A stretch of 64,000 bases of DNA from JBDTNL01 sp039933785 (GCA_039933785.1 JBDTNL010000002.1:62001-126000); one strand, 5' to 3'; positions 44,243 through 54,093 are shown, counted from the first letter of the stretch. Numbers and translations: made by a program. Notes: a model not told the origin generated them from the sequence alone.

Positions 44243-46945
44243 GTGGAAGAGCGAGCCAGAGCGCTGAAGCTCGGGAGCCGGTTGGGTGACTATCGCGTGC
44301 ATGCCCTCCTCGGTGTGGGCGGCATGGGCGAGGTCTATCAGGCGCGTGACGAGAGGCTCGGGCGGGAAGTTGCGATCAAGCTGCTACCGGAGCAACACGC
44401 CGAGCAGACGGAAACTCTGGCGCGCTTCGAGCGCGAGGCGCGGCTGCTGGCGTCGGTCAATCACCCGAACATTGCGTCGATCTACGGGATACAGGACGTC
44501 GGCGGCGTGCGAGCGCTCGTGCTCGAATTGGTCCCCGGTGAGACGCTTCAGGAGCGGCTGGGGCGCGGTGCCCTGCCGCTTGCCAAGACATTGGAGATGG
44601 CGAGCCAGATCGTGGACGCTCTTGCCGCGGCGCACGAAAAGGGCATCGTGCACCGCGACCTCAAGCCGGCGAATGTCAAGGTGACGCCATCGGGCGTGGT
44701 GAAGCTGCTGGATTTCGGTCTCGCGAAAATCGAATCGCCCGGTGCCGAGGAAGCCGGGTTCAGTCGAATGCCGACCTTGGACGAGGGCACTCGCAGCGGG
44801 GTCATTCTCGGAACGCCGGCGTATATGAGCCCCGAGCAGGCGCGAGGCTTGGCGGTCGACAAGCGAACAGATATATGGGCTTTTGGCTGCCTGATGTTCG
44901 CCCTGCTCACCGGCCGGGAGGCATTCGCGGGCGCGACATTCTCCGACACCATTGCGGGCATTCTCGAGCGTGAGCCGGATTGGGGAAGACTTCCCGCCTC
45001 TACGCCCGCGAGCATTCGCCGCTTGCTCCGGAGCAGTCTCGAGAAGGATCCCGAGCGACGCTTGCGCGATGTGGCAGACGCTCGCCCGTGGCTTGAGGCG
45101 GCCGCGGAAACCGAGGAGAAGGAGGCCAGCCCGGCCACGCGATCGAGCCCGTTCGTGCGCTGGTTGCCGTGGTGCGCGACGGCGGTCGCCGTGGCTGGAG
45201 CGTTGTTCATCGCACTCCGCGAGCCGAGCCGCGTCGGCGAGCCGGCGACGCTGGAGCCCTTGACGTACGACCCCGGGCTCTCCATGTCGCCAGCACTTTC
45301 TCCCGACGGGCGGCTGCTCGGGTATGCCTCCGATCGCTCGGGCCGTGGCGATATGGATATCTGGGTTCAGCAAACCACAGGCGGTACGCCGCTCCGTATT
45401 ACCGATGACCCAGCCGATGACGATCAACCGAACTTCTCTCCCGACGGCAGTCAGATCGTGTTTCGTTCCGAACGCGATGGAGGCGGCATCTATCTGGTCT
45501 CGACGTTGGGAGGGGCGGCTCGGCGAATCGTCCCGGACGGGTACCTCCCTCGCTTCTCTCCCGACGGTTCTCGCATTGCCTACCAGACAGGGAACTCACG
45601 CGCCGCTGTCGAAACCGGGCGGTTTGCAATCTACGTGCTGACGCTCGCCGGGGGTTTGCCCCAGCGACAGGTGCCCGAATTCGCGGCCGCGACCTACCCC
45701 GTCTGGGCGCCCGACGGCAACGTGTTGCTGTTCCTCGGGCGCCGCGATGCGAAGTCACAGCTTCCGGACTCGTTCGATCTTTGGCTGGCATCCCTGGACG
45801 GGCGGGCCGCCGTGCGGACTGGGCTTCTCGACACCGCGGGGCTTCGGGGGTCGAGTCCGGTCCCCGGCGCATGGACGCGCGACGGCGTCTGGTTCTCTGC
45901 CGGCTCCGCACTCTGGATCGCGCCGGTCTCGCCCTCCTCCGGGCGTTTGACGGGCCCCGCGCATCGCGTGGCCCAGGGTCTCGGAGCATTCGCGCGGCCG
46001 GCCGCGAGCCAGGAGGGCCGCGTTGCGCTGAGCGTGATTCAACTGGAACGGACCGTCGAGCGGGCTTCGTTGAAGGACACCACGCTGCCGGCGTCGCAGG
46101 TCTATTCCGATACACACAGTCAAGATCGCAGTAGCCAAAACCGCGACGGCACGGTGCTCGCGGTGGCGCTCGATTTCCCGAGTCGCGGCGAGGTGTGGTT
46201 GGTGAATCTGGTCACCGGCGTTCGACAGGTGGTCGCGCGCATGGATCTCGCGACGGCTAACGATCCGGTCCTGTCGCTCGATGGATCGCGCGTCGCATTC
46301 ACCTCGAAGAGCCACGCCAACGGCACCGCTGATCCGCACGGAAAAAGTCAGGCGTTCGTCGTCGAAGCGGCGGGCGGCGTACCGAGAGTCCTCTGCGAAG
46401 ACTGCCAAGTCTGGGGTTTCATCTCGGACAACCACGGGATCCTGGCGACTCGAGAGGGCGCTGGCGCCTGGCTCTTGGACGTGGTGACCGGGGCCCGCCA
46501 GGACGTCTTGACGAATGCGGACGGACGTACGTCGTTGAATCGCATGCACGCGTCACCCGACGATCGCTGGCTCGCGTTCCGCGGTGGCGACGGGAGTTCG
46601 GGCAAGGTGTTCGTGGCGCCGTTGGCTCCGGGCACGCCGTCCCCGCTGGCGACCTGGCAGGAAGTGCAAGAGCCGACGACGACTGGCCGGCCCTGCGGAT
46701 GGTCGCCAGACTCGACGGTCCTGTACCTTCTGCTCGACGCCGACGGATTTCGCTGTCTGTGGGGGCAGCGCATCGACCCAACATCGGGGCGGTTGGTGGG
46801 GGGGCCGTTCCCGGTGCGTCATTTTCACACCCGCCGGGGCGACTTCTCGACTAGCTTCGGCAATGCGGTGGGGCCGGAGGGGTTTCTCTTCGAAGGTACG
46901 TCCCGTACGGGAAATATCTTTGAGGTCCTGATGCCGCGGCCCTGA
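44243..46945 (+). CDS. Transmembrane Ser/Thr protein kinase with TolB-like beta-propeller (outside the array)
   Basis: A protein of 900 aa from GTG 44243 after GAGGGAGGG. The kinase domain has 'GVGGMGEVY' (24-32), Lys46, 'HRDLKPAN', 'DFGLAK' and 'MSPEQARG'; its activation segment reads 'SRMPTLDEGTRSGVILGTPA'. A membrane helix lies near 305-325 and a PD40 propeller ('SPDGRLLGYASDRSGRGDMD') follows. It stands alone, 27 kb from the array, with its own ribosome site, and lacks the 'SPTLMNSPTLT' insert. Confidence 0.93.
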   Translation: MEERARALKLGSRLGDYRVHALLGVGGMGEVYQARDERLGREVAIKLLPEQHAEQTETLARFEREARLLASVNHPNIASIYGIQDVGGVRALVLELVPGETLQERLGRGALPLAKTLEMASQIVDALAAAHEKGIVHRDLKPANVKVTPSGVVKLLDFGLAKIESPGAEEAGFSRMPTLDEGTRSGVILGTPAYMSPEQARGLAVDKRTDIWAFGCLMFALLTGREAFAGATFSDTIAGILEREPDWGRLPASTPASIRRLLRSSLEKDPERRLRDVADARPWLEAAAETEEKEASPATRSSPFVRWLPWCATAVAVAGALFIALREPSRVGEPATLEPLTYDPGLSMSPALSPDGRLLGYASDRSGRGDMDIWVQQTTGGTPLRITDDPADDDQPNFSPDGSQIVFRSERDGGGIYLVSTLGGAARRIVPDGYLPRFSPDGSRIAYQTGNSRAAVETGRFAIYVLTLAGGLPQRQVPEFAAATYPVWAPDGNVLLFLGRRDAKSQLPDSFDLWLASLDGRAAVRTGLLDTAGLRGSSPVPGAWTRDGVWFSAGSALWIAPVSPSSGRLTGPAHRVAQGLGAFARPAASQEGRVALSVIQLERTVERASLKDTTLPASQVYSDTHSQDRSSQNRDGTVLAVALDFPSRGEVWLVNLVTGVRQVVARMDLATANDPVLSLDGSRVAFTSKSHANGTADPHGKSQAFVVEAAGGVPRVLCEDCQVWGFISDNHGILATREGAGAWLLDVVTGARQDVLTNADGRTSLNRMHASPDDRWLAFRGGDGSSGKVFVAPLAPGTPSPLATWQEVQEPTTTGRPCGWSPDSTVLYLLLDADGFRCLWGQRIDPTSGRLVGGPFPVRHFHTRRGDFSTSFGNAVGPEGFLFEGTSRTGNIFEVLMPRP

Positions 46946-46955
46946 GTCCAGGCGA

Positions 46956-47462
46956 CTATTCCGAGTGATGCTGGGGATAGAACTCGATGGTCTCTCGTCC
47001 CTCGGTCAGAACCTTGGCCCAATAGACGATTTGCCCTGTGTGATAACTCATGTGCTCGAGCGCGTGGAAAAGGGCGCCGAACCCGTCGGTCGCGTACGAC
47101 TGGATGTCGTGCGAGCGCTCCAGATCCTCCTCGGATAGTGAGCGGGCGACCTTCCGGCAGCGCTCGACGACTTCCGCCAGGCGCTCGGTCAGTTCGTCCT
47201 TGGACGCCTGGATTTGCGCGCGTTCGCTGCTGAATTCGAGGCTCCGGTGGCGTTCATTGTGCTCGCCGCCCAATGAATTGAGGACCCAGAGCGAAAGGTT
47301 CCCGGTCAGGTGGAGGAGGAGATTGGCAATCGAGTTGGCACCCTTGGCGGGGCGCCGCCACACCTCGTCCTCGCTGAGCAGGGACACGCAATGCCGGATC
47401 TTCTCCATGTACTGCTCGAAGTATTCCTCCGAAGCCGCCTGCAAGCCGCCGCGCGTTGTCAT
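46956..47462 (-). CDS. DinB-like/DUF1572 family protein
   Basis: A protein of 168 aa with a four-helix DinB fold: 'SIANLLLHLTGNLSLWVLNS' and 'LFHALEHMSYHTGQIVYWAK' carry the His residues of the presumed metal site. Members include thiol-dependent transferases and many unknowns. It is convergent with the kinase gene (10 bp gap) and divergent from metG. Confidence 0.88.
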   Translation of the reverse strand: MTTRGGLQAASEEYFEQYMEKIRHCVSLLSEDEVWRRPAKGANSIANLLLHLTGNLSLWVLNSLGGEHNERHRSLEFSSERAQIQASKDELTERLAEVVERCRKVARSLSEEDLERSHDIQSYATDGFGALFHALEHMSYHTGQIVYWAKVLTEGRETIEFYPQHHSE

Positions 47463-47509
47463 GCGGCGATGCTAGCAAACGGCTCACTGCTAGAATCCCG
47501 GGTTCCACC

Positions 47510-49438
47510 ATGCGCTCCTTCTATCTCACGACGCCGATTTACTATGTGAACGACCTGCCGCACATCGGGCACATCTACACCACCGTCGTCGCCGACGTGC
47601 TGGCGCGATACCGGCGGATGAGCGGCGACGCGGTCTATTTCCTGACCGGTACCGACGAGCACGGCCAGAAGATCGAGCGCGCCGCGGCCAAGGAAGGCAT
47701 CGCTCCGATCGAGCTCGCTGACCGAGTGGTAGAGCGCTACCACCAGCTCTGGCGGCAGTTGGGAATCTCGAATGACGGGTTCATCCGCACCACCGAGGAG
47801 CGGCATGCCGCGGGCGTCGACGCGCTCATCGCGCGGCTGACCGCGAGCGGCGATCTCTATACCGCCCGCCACGAGGGCTGGTACTGCACCGGCTGCGAGG
47901 TGTTCTACACCGACAAGGAACTAACCCAGCCGGGCAACCGCTGCCCGATCCACGAGACCGCTGCCGAGTGGCGCGCCGAGGACAACGTGTTCTTCCGGCT
48001 GTCGCGCTACCAGGACCGGCTGCTCGCGTGGTACGACGCGCAGCCCGACAGCGTGCGGCCGGCGAGCCGCCGCAACGAAGTCCGCACGTTCGTGGAGTCT
48101 GGCCTGCGCGACCTCTCGCTGAGCCGCGCGAACCTGGCGTGGGGCATTCCGTTTCCAGGGCACCCTGGACAGACCGTGTACGTATGGTTCGACGCTCTGG
48201 CGAACTACATCACGGCGTTGGGCTTCGGTCAGGCCAGCGCGCCGCTCTACGATCGTTTCTGGGCACAGGGCGACACCCGTCTCCATCTCGTAGGCAAGGA
48301 CATCCTGCGGTTCCACGCGGTCTTTTGGCCGGCGTTCCTGATGGCGGCCGGGCTCCCGCTGCCGACCACGGTGTGGGCACATGGCTGGTGGCTGCGGGAC
48401 GAGAAGAAGATGTCGAAGTCGGTCGGCAACGTGGTGCGCCCCGACCATCTCGTGGAGCGCTTCGGCGTCGACAGCCTGCGCTACTTTCTGCTCCGCGACA
48501 TGGTCTTCGGTCAGGACGCGTCGTTCTCGGACGAGGCCTTCGTCGATCGCTTCAACAGCGATCTCGCGAACGATCTCGGCAACACCGCGAGCCGCTTGGT
48601 GACCCTGTCGCGGAACGCGTTCGGCGGCAAGACGCCGCCGGTGCCCTGCGACAACAACCCGGTGCTCGAAGCGGCGCGCAGGGCGGTCGCGGAGTACGGC
48701 GCCGCGATGGACGAGCTCGCCTTCAGCCGCGCGCTCGAAGCCCTGTGGCGACTGCTCGCCGAGGCGAACCAGTACATCGTGGCGCGAGAGCCCTGGAAGT
48801 TGATCAAGAGTGAAGGCCCGAGTGACGGACTCTCGCGAGTCCTTTGGAACGGTCTCGAGGCGGTCCGCATCGTGGCCACCGGCCTGCTGCCCTTCATGCC
48901 GGAGACCGCGCCGCGCGTGCTGCGCGCCATCGGCGTGCAAGAGATCCCCTCGACGCTCGGCGCGCTCACCTGGGGCGGTCTGCCCAACGGCGCCGAGCTC
49001 CCCGAGCTCCAGCCGCTCTTCCCGCGCATCGACCGCGCCGCGTATCTTGCGGAAGTCGCGCCTACCCCTTCAACTTCAACCGCCCGGCCCGCCGGAAGCG
49101 AGAGCAAGCCCATGATTTCGATCGATCAATTCACCCAAATCGAGTTGCGCGTCGCGACGGTGCTCACGGCCGAGGCCGTTGCGAAGTCCGAGAAGCTGGT
49201 CAAGATGACCGTCGACCTGGCCGAGGAGACTGGCCCGCGTCAGATCGTGGCCGGCATCGCCAAGGCGTACCCACCTGAGACTCTGGTCGGGCGCCAGGTG
49301 ATCATCGTCGCCAATTTGCAGCCCGCCAAGCTGATGGGCGTCGAGTCGAACGGCATGGTGCTGGCGGCGTCGATCGAAGGCGTGCCGGTGCTCCTGCACC
49401 CCGAGCAGGCGGTGCCCAACGGCACGCGCGTGAAGTAG
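47510..49438 (+). CDS. metG: Methionyl-tRNA synthetase
   Basis: A protein of 642 aa from ATG 47510 (MRSFYLTTPIYYVNDLPHIG). It has class I signature HIGH as 'PHIGH', a zinc knuckle 'CTGCEVFYTDKE' with 'NRCPIH', and 'KKMSKSVGN'. The C-terminal 110 residues form a fused Trbp111-type tRNA-binding/dimerisation OB domain ('IDQFTQIELRVATVLTAEAV'). It charges tRNA-Met in the cytoplasm. The tatD gene follows 12 bp downstream, a common pairing. Confidence 0.97.
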   Translation: MRSFYLTTPIYYVNDLPHIGHIYTTVVADVLARYRRMSGDAVYFLTGTDEHGQKIERAAAKEGIAPIELADRVVERYHQLWRQLGISNDGFIRTTEERHAAGVDALIARLTASGDLYTARHEGWYCTGCEVFYTDKELTQPGNRCPIHETAAEWRAEDNVFFRLSRYQDRLLAWYDAQPDSVRPASRRNEVRTFVESGLRDLSLSRANLAWGIPFPGHPGQTVYVWFDALANYITALGFGQASAPLYDRFWAQGDTRLHLVGKDILRFHAVFWPAFLMAAGLPLPTTVWAHGWWLRDEKKMSKSVGNVVRPDHLVERFGVDSLRYFLLRDMVFGQDASFSDEAFVDRFNSDLANDLGNTASRLVTLSRNAFGGKTPPVPCDNNPVLEAARRAVAEYGAAMDELAFSRALEALWRLLAEANQYIVAREPWKLIKSEGPSDGLSRVLWNGLEAVRIVATGLLPFMPETAPRVLRAIGVQEIPSTLGALTWGGLPNGAELPELQPLFPRIDRAAYLAEVAPTPSTSTARPAGSESKPMISIDQFTQIELRVATVLTAEAVAKSEKLVKMTVDLAEETGPRQIVAGIAKAYPPETLVGRQVIIVANLQPAKLMGVESNGMVLAASIEGVPVLLHPEQAVPNGTRVK

Positions 49439-49450
49439 CCTCGCGCCATC

Positions 49451-50221
49451 GTGAGTCTGATCGACTCGCATTGCCACCTGCAGCATTTCGAAGGCGACGA
49501 GCGCGAGCGGGTGCTCGACGCGGCGCGCGCCGCCGGAGTGACTGGTTTTCTGGTGCCCGCGGTGCGGCTGGACCAGGGGGACGACCTGCTCGCCTTCTGT
49601 CATGCGCACGACGACGTGTGGTGTGCTCTGGGAGTCCACCCGCACGACGCGGCCACCTGGCAGGACGGCGACGAGGCGCGGCTCGCCGAGCTCTTGCGCG
49701 ATCCCAAGGTCGTGGCGGTGGGGGAGTGCGGCCTGGATTTCTTCTACGACCACGCGCCGCGCGAAATACAGGAGCACTGCTTGCGCGCGCAGTGGCGCGT
49801 TGCGATCGCGGCGAACTTGCCCGTAGTGGTCCACAACCGGGAGAGCGACGAGGCGATGCTGGCGATGGTGCGCGAGCCGGAGTTCGCGGCGCTTGGCGGC
49901 GACTTCCACTCGTTCGCCGGGCATGCCGAGATGCATCGCGAGCTTCTGGCCCGAGGTTTCTATTTCGGCTTCTCGGGCATGGTGACGTTCAACAAGGCGG
50001 ACAACATTCGCGCGCTGCTCGCGGCGACGCCCCTGGATCGCATACTGGTGGAGACCGATTCGCCGTTTCTTGCGCCGGTGCCGTATCGCGGGAAGCCCAA
50101 TCAGCCGGCCTGGGTCGCAGCCGTGGCGCGCCGAGTGGCCACTGAACGGGGTATGCAATACGACGACCTGTGCACTGGGACGGCGGACAATTTCGTCCGC
50201 CTATTCGCCCGAGCTCAGTAG
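49451..50221 (+). CDS. tatD: TatD-family metal-dependent DNase/hydrolase
   Basis: A protein of 256 aa from GTG 49451. The amidohydrolase metal ligands are present: 'LIDSHCHLQHF', 'AVGECGLDFFYD', 'LPVVVHNRESDE', 'DFHSFAGHAEM' and 'LVETDSPFLAPVPYRGKPN'. The family acts in 3'-5' exonuclease DNA or D-aminoacyl-tRNA quality control. It probably forms an operon with metG. Its stop overlaps the convergent gene by 7 bp. Confidence 0.95.
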   Translation: MSLIDSHCHLQHFEGDERERVLDAARAAGVTGFLVPAVRLDQGDDLLAFCHAHDDVWCALGVHPHDAATWQDGDEARLAELLRDPKVVAVGECGLDFFYDHAPREIQEHCLRAQWRVAIAANLPVVVHNRESDEAMLAMVREPEFAALGGDFHSFAGHAEMHRELLARGFYFGFSGMVTFNKADNIRALLAATPLDRILVETDSPFLAPVPYRGKPNQPAWVAAVARRVATERGMQYDDLCTGTADNFVRLFARAQ

Positions 50222-51627
50222 GTGTCCCCCGCTGGAACCGGAAGACTCTCGAGTAGGCTCGAGGCGGCCGGCACGCCATCGCGGACGAGCGCACGCAGCG
50301 TGGAACGGGCCATGTGCAGTACATCCTTGTCCCCTGGAAATCTGGCCAACGCTGCTTCGACCAGTTCGAGCCGGTCGTCTCGTGAGCAGCCCGGGAGCTC
50401 GCCCAGCAGGAGTTCCACGGTCGTCTTGTCGCTGTGGTCCACGACGTCAGCGAGCTCGGCGTGTGGCAGCGGCGACACCGTTATCGCACGGAGCGCGACA
50501 TCGAGAGCGTCTCCATGTTGGCGGACCTTGCTCAACGCCCAGCCCAGCGCTTCGGGGTCGCCCCAGCGGGCAAGCGTAGCGGTGAGTTCGCCAGCGCTCG
50601 CATAGTCGCCGTGCAGGAGACGTCCGATCGCCGCGCGCACCTCCTCCACGTGAGCCAACCCATCCGCGTTCGAGTAGAAGGCAGCTGCCTCCTGGTCATC
50701 GAGAGCGCGCAGAAGGACTCGCAGGCTGTCGAAGTTGTCGACGGTGGCTAGCGCGGCGAGTGCCGAGAGGCACTCCGCACGCTGGCCCTGAGGTTGCCCC
50801 AGGACCTGCCGGAGCAGATCCGGCGCGTCCGCCGGGCGCGGATGTTGGATGGCCCAAAAGCAGACCGTGCCCCGGGCCCACTCGGGCAGGGTCGGACCCG
50901 CGAGAAGCCGATCGAAGAATGGCCCCACCTCTTCGGCGCTCTTCGACTCGAGCGCCCACAGCACAGGCCCGCGGTCCTCTGCCCCCTGACTTCCCGCGTA
51001 CACTTGCAGCAGATCGCTTGCTGACTTCACTGGGGTGGGCCTCGCGAAGTGCCTGGCGATGTCGGCCGCAAGAGCGGCGTCGCCGTTTCGCTCCAGCCGC
51101 AGAAGAGCCGCCTTCCGCCGCTCGTAGCTGCCCATATCGGCAACCTTCGCGTAGGCCCGGACGGCCATCACCCAGGGAGAATTGATCCTGGCCACTTCCT
51201 CGTTGATGCGAGAAAAGGCGTCACGGCGCAGGTCCCAACGGCCGCTCGAATGGTCGAGGAACAGCACGTATAGGCCGCCGATCCGATAGTCGAACGCAGT
51301 GCACGCACCGCTGTAGGCGCCCGGGCGCGCATTGGAGAAGTCGTTCTCCGGGCTGGCGCCAGCGAACGGAGGGCCGCCTTGCAGCGTGATGGCGGTTCCT
51401 GGATAGCGGCCTCGCAGGGTCTCGACGACGGTGAAGCGCGTGCCGGCACTGCCGTCCGGAAGTGCAAGCTCATCCGTGGCGCGCGCCAGGACGATCGTCT
51501 CGGTCTCTTGCACCAATTCATAGTTGGTTGGCAGGAGAGCGCCGCCGGAGAGCGAGCAGGCGGCCACCGATCCTGGCGAGGCCGCGCAGAGCAGCGCGGC
51601 GAGCCCGGCGCCAATGCGCCACCTCAT
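50215..51627 (-). CDS. Secreted hypothetical protein with HEAT-like C-terminal part
   Basis: A protein of 470 aa from ATG 51627, which begins a signal peptide ('GAGLAALLCAASPGSVAACS') and overlaps the Nif3 stop. After the predicted cleavage, a Cys-led beta-rich domain ('ACSLSGG', 'ETIVLARATDELAL', 'RFTVVETLRGRYPGTAITLQ') loosely recalls NTR/TIMP-like modules. The remainder is helical, with Leu/Ala-rich repeats that could be HEAT-like. I do not recognise the family. It is cotranscribed with Nif3-like and HD-GYP genes, with no obvious functional link. Confidence 0.75.
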   Translation of the reverse strand: MRWRIGAGLAALLCAASPGSVAACSLSGGALLPTNYELVQETETIVLARATDELALPDGSAGTRFTVVETLRGRYPGTAITLQGGPPFAGASPENDFSNARPGAYSGACTAFDYRIGGLYVLFLDHSSGRWDLRRDAFSRINEEVARINSPWVMAVRAYAKVADMGSYERRKAALLRLERNGDAALAADIARHFARPTPVKSASDLLQVYAGSQGAEDRGPVLWALESKSAEEVGPFFDRLLAGPTLPEWARGTVCFWAIQHPRPADAPDLLRQVLGQPQGQRAECLSALAALATVDNFDSLRVLLRALDDQEAAAFYSNADGLAHVEEVRAAIGRLLHGDYASAGELTATLARWGDPEALGWALSKVRQHGDALDVALRAITVSPLPHAELADVVDHSDKTTVELLLGELPGCSRDDRLELVEAALARFPGDKDVLHMARSTLRALVRDGVPAASSLLESLPVPAGDTY

Positions 51628-52382
51628 ACCGGATTCGGTACGTCGATGAATTCGTGCTCGATCTGGAAGCGCGTCGCCACGTGCTCGCCGAGGGCGCGAA
51701 TACCGAGGCGTTCGGTGGCGTAGTGGCCCGCCGACAGGTAGTGGATTCCGCTCTCGCGCGCTACGTTCATCACCCACTCGCTCACCTCGCCCGTGATGTA
51801 GGCGTCGAGCCCGGCGTCGATTGCCTGGTAGACCTCGCGCTGGGCGCCGCCGCTGATCAGCCCTACCGTCCGCACTGGGTTCGGACCGCCGAGGAAGGCC
51901 AGAGGTTCCCGGTCGTAGGTCTTTTGGCAACGCTCGACCAGCTCGGTAGGAGATATCGGCTCGGGGAAGAAGCCCTTGACGCCAACCGACGAGCCCTCGT
52001 GAAGGCCGAACGGCTCGACGCCGTAGAGCCCGAGCGCCTTGGCGCCGAGCGCGTTGTTGCCGAGCTCCGGGTGGCGATCGAGGGGCAGATGGTAAGCGAT
52101 CAGGTTGAGGTTGCCGAGTATCAATTCGCGCACGCGCTTGCCCTGCATGCCGGTGAGCACTCGGGGCGTGCCATCCCAGAACAGTCCGTGGTGAACCAGG
52201 ATCGCGTCGGCCCCGGCGGCGCGTGCGCGCTCGAAGAGCTCGAGGCAGGCGGACACTCCGGTGACGACTTTTTTCACCTCGGCCGTGCCCTCCACCTGCA
52301 GGCCGTTCGGACCGTAGTCGCGGCCGCTGGCGGCATCCAGCAAGACGTCGAGATAGCGCACCAGCTCGGTGCGCGAGGTCAC
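51624..52382 (-). CDS. Nif3-like (YbgI/GTP cyclohydrolase I type 2-like) dinuclear metal protein
   Basis: A protein of 252 aa from GTG 52382, which overlaps the stop of the regulator upstream (GTGA) and follows AGGAG. Metal-ligand motifs: 'ILVHHGLFWDG' and 'LIAYHLPLDRHPELGNN', then 'YLSAGHYATERLGI' near the end. The family is conserved but its enzymatic role is undefined. Confidence 0.93.
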   Translation of the reverse strand: MTSRTELVRYLDVLLDAASGRDYGPNGLQVEGTAEVKKVVTGVSACLELFERARAAGADAILVHHGLFWDGTPRVLTGMQGKRVRELILGNLNLIAYHLPLDRHPELGNNALGAKALGLYGVEPFGLHEGSSVGVKGFFPEPISPTELVERCQKTYDREPLAFLGGPNPVRTVGLISGGAQREVYQAIDAGLDAYITGEVSEWVMNVARESGIHYLSAGHYATERLGIRALGEHVATRFQIEHEFIDVPNPV

Positions 52383-53515
52383 ATCAGCTCCTGGATCGGA
52401 GTCTCACCGCTCAGCGTGCGGCGGTCCTTGAGCTTGCGTTGGATCTCGGCGAACTCCAGGGAGGAGCGCAGAAAAGCATCGACTACCTGGGGGTCGAAGT
52501 GGGCGCCGCGGTCGGCGACGATGCGCCGAATGGCCTCGTCGTGAGAGAACGCCTGCTTGTAGGGCCGCTTGCTGGTGATCGCATCGTACGCGTCGGCGAG
52601 GGCCACGATGCGCGCGGCGAGCGGGATCGCCGTCCCCGATATGCCGCGCGGATAGCCGTCGCCGTTCCAATGCTCGTGATGGTTGTACGCGATCTCTCTC
52701 CCCATGCTCAGGAAGCCGCGCGCGGTGTACTGCTCGATGACCGCGTGCAGGGTGTCGCCGCCGATGGTGGTGTGGGTGCGCATGATCGACATCTGGGCCG
52801 TGGTGAGCGGCCCGGGCTTGCGCAGGATGGCGTCCGGGATGCCCACCTTGCCGATATCGTGGAGAGGGCTCGAGCGGTGCAGGTGCTCGGAAAATTCCTC
52901 GGTGACCTCCTGGTCGTAGAGTCCACCGCGCAGCGATTGCGCCAGGCAGCGGCTGTAGGCCGCCATGCGCTCGAGATGGAGACCGGTCTCGCTGTCGCGC
53001 GACTCGGCCAGCTTGGCGAGCGTGAGGATCGCGATGTCGCGGGTCTGGCGGATTTCCTCGGTCTGCTCGAGAACCATGCGTTCGAGCCCGTGGCGGTACT
53101 CCTCGTTTTGACGGATCAGCCGCGCCCGCTCGATCGCCCGACGCACGGTGTTGCCGAGATCGTCGATGTCGAAGGGCTTCACCAGGTAGTCGTAAGCACC
53201 CTGACGCAGGCACTCGCGCACCATGCTGATGTCCTGTAGGCCCGAGACCATGACCACCTGCACGGTCGAGTCGAGCTGTTTGAGCTGGCGCAGGAGCTCG
53301 AGACCGGAGGTGCCGGGCATCTCGATGTCGGAGAGCACGAGCTCGGGGCGGGGTTCCTGGCGCGCCATCCGGAGCGCTTCCTCGGCATTTGCCGCCGCGG
53401 CGCTCCCGAAGCCGAGAAACTTGAGCTGCGAGGCGAGCATCAGTCGGATCGCGGCTTCGTCGTCGACGATCAGGATGCTGGCGGCGCCCTCCACGCGAGT
53501 CTCTCCCGGGTCCAC
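52379..53515 (-). CDS. Response regulator with HD-GYP domain (putative c-di-GMP phosphodiesterase)
   Basis: A protein of 378 aa from GTG 53515. An N-terminal receiver domain has acidic 'VDDE' and phospho-acceptor Asp63 ('LSDIEMPGTSG'). A coiled linker leads to an HD-GYP domain: 'LHDIGKVGIPDAIL' and 'HHEHWNGDGYPRGI' (the GYP motif is intact). It should degrade c-di-GMP when phosphorylated. It forms an operon with the HTH-REC gene upstream (TAGTG overlap). Confidence 0.94.
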   Translation of the reverse strand: MDPGETRVEGAASILIVDDEAAIRLMLASQLKFLGFGSAAAANAEEALRMARQEPRPELVLSDIEMPGTSGLELLRQLKQLDSTVQVVMVSGLQDISMVRECLRQGAYDYLVKPFDIDDLGNTVRRAIERARLIRQNEEYRHGLERMVLEQTEEIRQTRDIAILTLAKLAESRDSETGLHLERMAAYSRCLAQSLRGGLYDQEVTEEFSEHLHRSSPLHDIGKVGIPDAILRKPGPLTTAQMSIMRTHTTIGGDTLHAVIEQYTARGFLSMGREIAYNHHEHWNGDGYPRGISGTAIPLAARIVALADAYDAITSKRPYKQAFSHDEAIRRIVADRGAHFDPQVVDAFLRSSLEFAEIQRKLKDRRTLSGETPIQELM

Positions 53516-54093
53516 TAGACCGGCAGCGCCTGCAGCAGGGTGAGGCAGCGTTCGACGAGGTCGCTCTCGGCTCGCCCCTTGCCGAGGAAGGTATCGGCGC
53601 CGGCTTCGAGCACGCGCGCTTCCGCGGCGTCCGAGATATCGGCGCTGAGGGCCAGCAGCTTGAGCTGATTGGAGGGCGACTTGGTGCGCAGACGGCGGCA
53701 GAAGTCGACCCCGTCCATTCCCGGCATCAAGACGTCGAACACCACCACGTGCGGCGCGTCGGCGCCGATGCGCAACAAAGCGTCGACCGGGTGCGGTTCG
53801 AGGTAAAGCGTGGCGTCCGCCATGCCGCGGGCGAGAATCTCACCCAGGGCGCGCAACGATTCGGGATCGCCGTCCAGGAGCACGATCCGCGCCTGACGGG
53901 CCGCGAACGCGGGCGGGGCGTTCAGCTTGTTGCGCTCGAGGAAGCGCAGCACCGCCGAATGCGTGATCCGCCGGTGCCCGCCGAGGGTCTTGAAGGCTTC
54001 GAGCTTGCCGCGCTCGACCCAGTCGATGACCGTGGTCGGGACGACCCCGAAAAGTTTCGCCAGCTGGTTCGTGGTGTAGAGCCGGTCTGTCAT
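53515..54093 (-). CDS. HTH (excisionase/MerR-like) DNA-binding protein with C-terminal receiver domain
   Basis: A protein of 192 aa from ATG 54093. Residues 1-60 form a helix-turn-helix of the excisionase/MerR type ('YTTNQLAKLFGVVPTTVIDW', then 'GGHRRITHSAVLRFLERN'). Residues 68-190 are a receiver domain with 'VLLDGDPES', Asp in 'VVFDVLMPGMDG' and Lys in 'FLGKGRAES'. The domain order is the reverse of most response regulators. No histidine kinase adjoins it. It is the leading gene of a regulator pair with the HD-GYP gene. Confidence 0.9.
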   Translation of the reverse strand: MTDRLYTTNQLAKLFGVVPTTVIDWVERGKLEAFKTLGGHRRITHSAVLRFLERNKLNAPPAFAARQARIVLLDGDPESLRALGEILARGMADATLYLEPHPVDALLRIGADAPHVVVFDVLMPGMDGVDFCRRLRTKSPSNQLKLLALSADISDAAEARVLEAGADTFLGKGRAESDLVERCLTLLQALPV

